Shown in pieces: positions 61,069-64,000 of a stretch of 64,000 nt of DNA. This DNA comes from Sphingopyxis panaciterrulae (GTDB taxonomy: Bacteria > Pseudomonadota > Alphaproteobacteria > Sphingomonadales > Sphingomonadaceae), in assembly GCF_014199295.1 (NCBI RefSeq), contig NZ_JACIJH010000008.1, positions 62,001 to 126,000 on the forward strand, read 5' to 3'. The number at the start of each line of letters is the position of its first letter. Position 1 is the first letter of the stretch. Below the pieces are notes generated by a model that was not told the origin of the DNA, did not search any database, and saw only the letters and a program-made list of their open reading frames with translations. The position numbers and the translations under genes are program-made.

Positions 61069-62007
61069 ATGCGCGCATTCATCTTTCCGGGGCAGGGCAG
61101 TCAGGCGGTCGGCATGGGCAAGGCGCTCGCCGATGCCTCGCCGGTGGCCCGCGAGGTGTTTCAGGAGGTCGACGAAGCGCTCGGCCAGCATCTCTTCAAG
61201 CTGATGAGCGAGGGACCGGAAAGCGAGCTGACCCTCACCGAAAACGCCCAGCCCGCGATCATGGCGAATGCAGTCGCGACGCTGCGGGTTCTCGAAAAGG
61301 AAGGGGGCGTGACGCTCGCCGCCGCGGCCGATTATGTCGCGGGCCACAGCCTCGGCGAATATTCGGCGCTCTGCGCCGCGGGGGCCTTCGACCTCGCGAC
61401 GACGGCACGCCTCCTCAAGACGCGCGGGCAGGCGATGCAGGCGGCGGTGCCGGTCGGTGTCGGCGCGATGGCGGCGCTGCTCGGCGCCGATATCGACACC
61501 GCGCAGAAGCTCGCCGATGCTGCGGCCGAGGGCGAAGTCTGCACCGTCGCCAACGACAACGACCCGTCGCAGGTCGTGATCTCGGGCCACAAGGGTGCGG
61601 TCGAGCGCGCGGTTGCGCTGGTCAAGGACTTCGGGATCAAGCGCGGCGTGCTACTGCCGGTGTCGGCGCCCTTCCACTGCCCGCTGATGCAGCCCGCGGC
61701 CGACGCGATGGCGGAGGCGCTTGCCGCAAACCCGCCCGCGGCGCCGCTGGTGCCGGTGGTCGCGAATGTGACGGCCAGCCCGGTGAGCGACGCTGCGACG
61801 ATCCGCAGCCTCCTCGTCGAGCAGGTCACCGGCCGCGTTCGCTGGCGCGAAAGCGTCGGCGCGATGGAAGGCATCGGCGTCGACCGCTTCGTCGAGCTCG
61901 GCGGCAAGGTCCTTTCGCCGATGGTCAAGCGCAGCGCGAGCGGAGAGGTCGAGACGGTCAGCGTGATCTCGATGGACGATATCGAGGCACTGCTCAAGGC
62001 GCTCTGA
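61069..62007 (+). CDS. fabD: Malonyl-CoA:ACP transacylase
   Basis: A 312-residue enzyme that loads malonate onto acyl carrier protein for fatty acid synthesis. FIFPGQGSQAVGMGK, AGHSLGEYSALCAAG (nucleophile Ser94), and PVSAPFHCPLM (active-site His) are all present. The ATG at 61069 follows the repeat unit closely. fabG follows after 26 bases. Confidence 0.96.
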   Translation: MRAFIFPGQGSQAVGMGKALADASPVAREVFQEVDEALGQHLFKLMSEGPESELTLTENAQPAIMANAVATLRVLEKEGGVTLAAAADYVAGHSLGEYSALCAAGAFDLATTARLLKTRGQAMQAAVPVGVGAMAALLGADIDTAQKLADAAAEGEVCTVANDNDPSQVVISGHKGAVERAVALVKDFGIKRGVLLPVSAPFHCPLMQPAADAMAEALAANPPAAPLVPVVANVTASPVSDAATIRSLLVEQVTGRVRWRESVGAMEGIGVDRFVELGGKVLSPMVKRSASGEVETVSVISMDDIEALLKAL

Positions 62008-62033
62008 TTCAAGCGATTTCAGGAGAAAATCTC

Positions 62034-62774
62034 ATGTTCGATCTCACCGGTATGACCGCCCTCGTCACCGGCGCTTCGGGCGGCATCGGGTCCGCCATTG
62101 CGCAGGCGCTCGCGGCGCAGGGCGCGCGGCTTGCGGTTTCGGGGTCCAACGCCGACAAGCTGAATGCCTTTCGCGATACGCTCGGCGGTGACCATGTTGC
62201 CTTGCCCTGCAACCTCGGTGATGCGGCGGCGGTCGATGCGCTCGTGCCCTCGGCGGTCGAGGCGCTGGGGCAGCTCGATATCCTTGTCAACAACGCCGGG
62301 GTCACGCGCGACAATCTGATCCTGCGGATGAAGGACGAGGAATGGTCCGACGTGATCCGCATCAACCTCGAGGCCAATTTCCGCCTCGCGCGCGCCGCGG
62401 CGAAACCGATGATGAAGGCGCGCTTCGGGCGGATCGTCTCGATCACCAGCGTCGTCGGTGCGACGGGCAATCCGGGGCAGGCCAATTATGCCGCGTCGAA
62501 GGCCGGGGTCACCGGCATGACCAAGGCGCTCGCCCAGGAACTGGCGAGCCGCAATGTCACCGTGAACTGCGTCGCGCCGGGCTTCATCGCCACCGCAATG
62601 ACCGAGGTGCTGCCAGAGGCGCAGAAGGAAGCGCTCAACCAGCGCATCCCGGCGGGCCGGATGGGCGAGGGGAGCGATATCGCCGCGGCAGTCGTCTATC
62701 TCGCGTCGCGGGAAGCCGGCTATGTCACCGGGCAGACCATCCACGTGAATGGCGGGATGGCGATGCTGTCCTGA
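62034..62774 (+). CDS. fabG: 3-oxoacyl-ACP reductase
   Basis: A 246-residue NADPH-dependent SDR of fatty acid synthesis. VTGASGGIGSAIAQAL binds the cofactor, NNAGVTRDNLILRM is the FabG signature, and SITSVVGATGNPGQANYAAS supplies Ser and Tyr followed by Lys. AGGAGAAAATC precedes the ATG. It is co-transcribed with fabD; acpP is not seen downstream within this window. Confidence 0.96.
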   Translation: MFDLTGMTALVTGASGGIGSAIAQALAAQGARLAVSGSNADKLNAFRDTLGGDHVALPCNLGDAAAVDALVPSAVEALGQLDILVNNAGVTRDNLILRMKDEEWSDVIRINLEANFRLARAAAKPMMKARFGRIVSITSVVGATGNPGQANYAASKAGVTGMTKALAQELASRNVTVNCVAPGFIATAMTEVLPEAQKEALNQRIPAGRMGEGSDIAAAVVYLASREAGYVTGQTIHVNGGMAMLS

Positions 62775-62780
62775 GAAAGG

Positions 62781-62810
62781 CCGACGCCCCGGACTTCGCC
62801 GGGGCGTCGG
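62781..62810. terminator. Strong hairpin between convergent fabG and TonB receptor
   Basis: CCGACGCCCCGG and CCGGGGCGTCGG form a perfect 12-bp stem with loop ACTTCG. The T-run is weak on both strands (ATTCC; CCTTTCTC), but its position suits a bidirectional terminator. Confidence 0.75.
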
Positions 62811-62814
62811 ATTC

Positions 62815-64000
62815 CTAGAAACTCGCGCGCGCGGTCAGTCGGATGTCGCGGCCGGGCAGCGGCACATAATCCTTGGTGAAGCTCGCGTGGCGCCGCGCGT
62901 CGACGTCGAAGATATTGTTCGCCGCGAGCGTCAGCGACAGATTCTTCGTTTCGGGCAGCGGACGCCAACTGATCGAGGCGTTGACCAAAGTGAAGCCCTT
63001 CGTCGGCGTCTCGAACTGCGCGATGCGATTCTGGTCGTCGGTCCATTCGACCTCGGCGCGCACATCGAGGCGCTCGCCGTTCGCCTCGATGCCGCCGAGG
63101 ATGCGCAGCGGCGGGATGCGAGGGATATAGGGACCGTTGTCGATCTTCGCGCGGGTCATGTCGGCGGTGACGTCGGCGCCGATGTGGAAGCCGCCGATCT
63201 GTGCGAGCGGTGCGGCGCCCTCAAACTCGAAGCCCCAGACGCGCGCCTTGTCCTGCCGGAACAGGTACAGTGGCAGGTCGTCCTCGACCTCGCCGGTCTC
63301 GGTTTCATAGATGAAATCGTCGAACCAGCTCGCATAGCCGGTCAGCCCGGCCTTCCAGCCGTCGCGGTTGAACTTGATCGACGCCTCGCCGCCCCAGCTC
63401 GTTTCCTTGCCGAAGGTCGGATCGCCGCGTTCATAAGCCTGGGTTGCGGCGTGCGGGCCGTCGGAGAGCAGCTCCTCGGGCGACGGCGCTCGCTCGCTAC
63501 GTGAGCCCGAAACGCTGACCTTCAGGCCATCGGCAAGCTGATAGCTGAGTCCGAGCGCGCCCGACAGGCTGTTGAAGGCTCGATCATAGCCGATCGAGTT
63601 CGCGGTGATGCCGACATGCTCGTAACGCAGCGCCGCCTCGATCGTCGCGGCGCCGAGTTCATATTCCTGGAGGGTGAAGAGCGCATATTTCTGGCTCTCG
63701 TTGCGCGGCAGAAAGGCTTCGTCGCCGATCGCGGCGAAATCGCGCGAGCCATATTGCACGCCGCTCGCGCCGCGCCAGCCGCCGCGGTCGTTCTGGGCGA
63801 ATTCGGCGCGGAACTCGATGCCCTTGTTGAGGAAGGTCGTGCCGGGCACGCCATCGTCATATTCGGTGTGGGTATAATCGCCATAGGCGCCGCGCAGCCG
63901 GAGCTTGCCGAAGAAGCCGTCGCCAAGTTCGACCTCGCCGCGCACGTCGGCACGATATTGCCGCAGCTTGATCGTCGGTTCCTCGCCCAGGTCAGCGCGC
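62815..64000 (-). CDS. TonB-dependent receptor, C-terminal part (5' end outside window)
   Basis: The frame is open to the right edge, giving about 394 residues of a barrel that ends RDIRLTARASF. Segments such as GLTGYASWFDDFIYETETGE, RADVRGEVELGDGFFGKLRLRG and LSLTLAANNIFDVDARRHAS fit a TonB receptor related to zinc/ZnuD-like or copper-type receptors (KDYVPLPGRDI ending). The plug and signal peptide lie outside. An internal GTG at 63945 is not the start. Confidence 0.88.
   Translation of the reverse strand, partial: RADLGEEPTIKLRQYRADVRGEVELGDGFFGKLRLRGAYGDYTHTEYDDGVPGTTFLNKGIEFRAEFAQNDRGGWRGASGVQYGSRDFAAIGDEAFLPRNESQKYALFTLQEYELGAATIEAALRYEHVGITANSIGYDRAFNSLSGALGLSYQLADGLKVSVSGSRSERAPSPEELLSDGPHAATQAYERGDPTFGKETSWGGEASIKFNRDGWKAGLTGYASWFDDFIYETETGEVEDDLPLYLFRQDKARVWGFEFEGAAPLAQIGGFHIGADVTADMTRAKIDNGPYIPRIPPLRILGGIEANGERLDVRAEVEWTDDQNRIAQFETPTKGFTLVNASISWRPLPETKNLSLTLAANNIFDVDARRHASFTKDYVPLPGRDIRLTARASF

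Overview
This is a GC-rich, densely packed chromosomal segment that looks like a sphingomonad alphaproteobacterium (Sphingopyxis, Sphingomonas or a relative). The evidence is the infA-maf-RNase E/G-yacG-tRNA-Phe block, the rpsF-rpsR-rplI block with a long acidic L9 tail, five TonB-dependent receptors in 64 kb with sphingomonad-type plugs, and many YtcJ-type and imidazolonepropionase-like exported amidohydrolases. I worked by eye on sequence and family knowledge only; no search was run.

Layout. 1-3 kb: tail of an IS30-family transposase, then housekeeping genes and tRNA-Phe. 3-7 kb: two coupled porins and a PepSY membrane protein. 7-13 kb: an accessory block with a TonB receptor, a Tat-exported amidohydrolase, a small secreted protein and a MocR-type regulator; a shared AAAACATCCA-type motif lies before three of these units. 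13.2-23.8 kb: one long operon (PaiB-like flavoprotein, an intact amidohydrolase coupled to a degenerate one, ProC, an MHS transporter, a secreted beta-propeller, a TolB-propeller/amidohydrolase fusion and an HSL-type esterase), consistent with use of proline-containing peptides.

25-49.4 kb: the most interesting region. It holds a CaiB-type CoA transferase, a siderophore-type TonB receptor, a secreted protein plus PKHD hydroxylase, a YtcJ amidohydrolase, a HyuA/DUF917/NCS1-transporter/esterase operon, a 901-residue MalT-like LuxR regulator, an aldehyde dehydrogenase-SDR-IclR operon, an AAHS-type transporter, an exported cupin with a spermidine-dehydrogenase-like flavoprotein, a second small secreted protein, and a Tat-exported sarcosine-oxidase-like enzyme with a second esterase. 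Nine transcription units here carry the hexamer TTACCC on their sense strand at about 50-130 bp before the start codon, eight of them as tandem copies 19-22 bp apart. The MalT-like regulator is the natural candidate reader. I infer a regulon for outer-membrane uptake and largely periplasmic breakdown of a nitrogen-containing compound; the substrate is unknown.

49.4-64 kb: a phosphoglycolate phosphatase, two large TonB receptors facing each other across a bidirectional terminator, folE, the S6-S18-L9 ribosomal genes, a MurC-like ligase divergent from an LD-carboxypeptidase, fabD-fabG, and the C-terminal part of a further TonB receptor cut by the window edge. Short palindromic repeats are scattered between genes. 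One 264-bp inverted element at 46.15-46.41 kb splits a TTACCC promoter region and consists of two diverged copies whose hairpin arms have co-varied.
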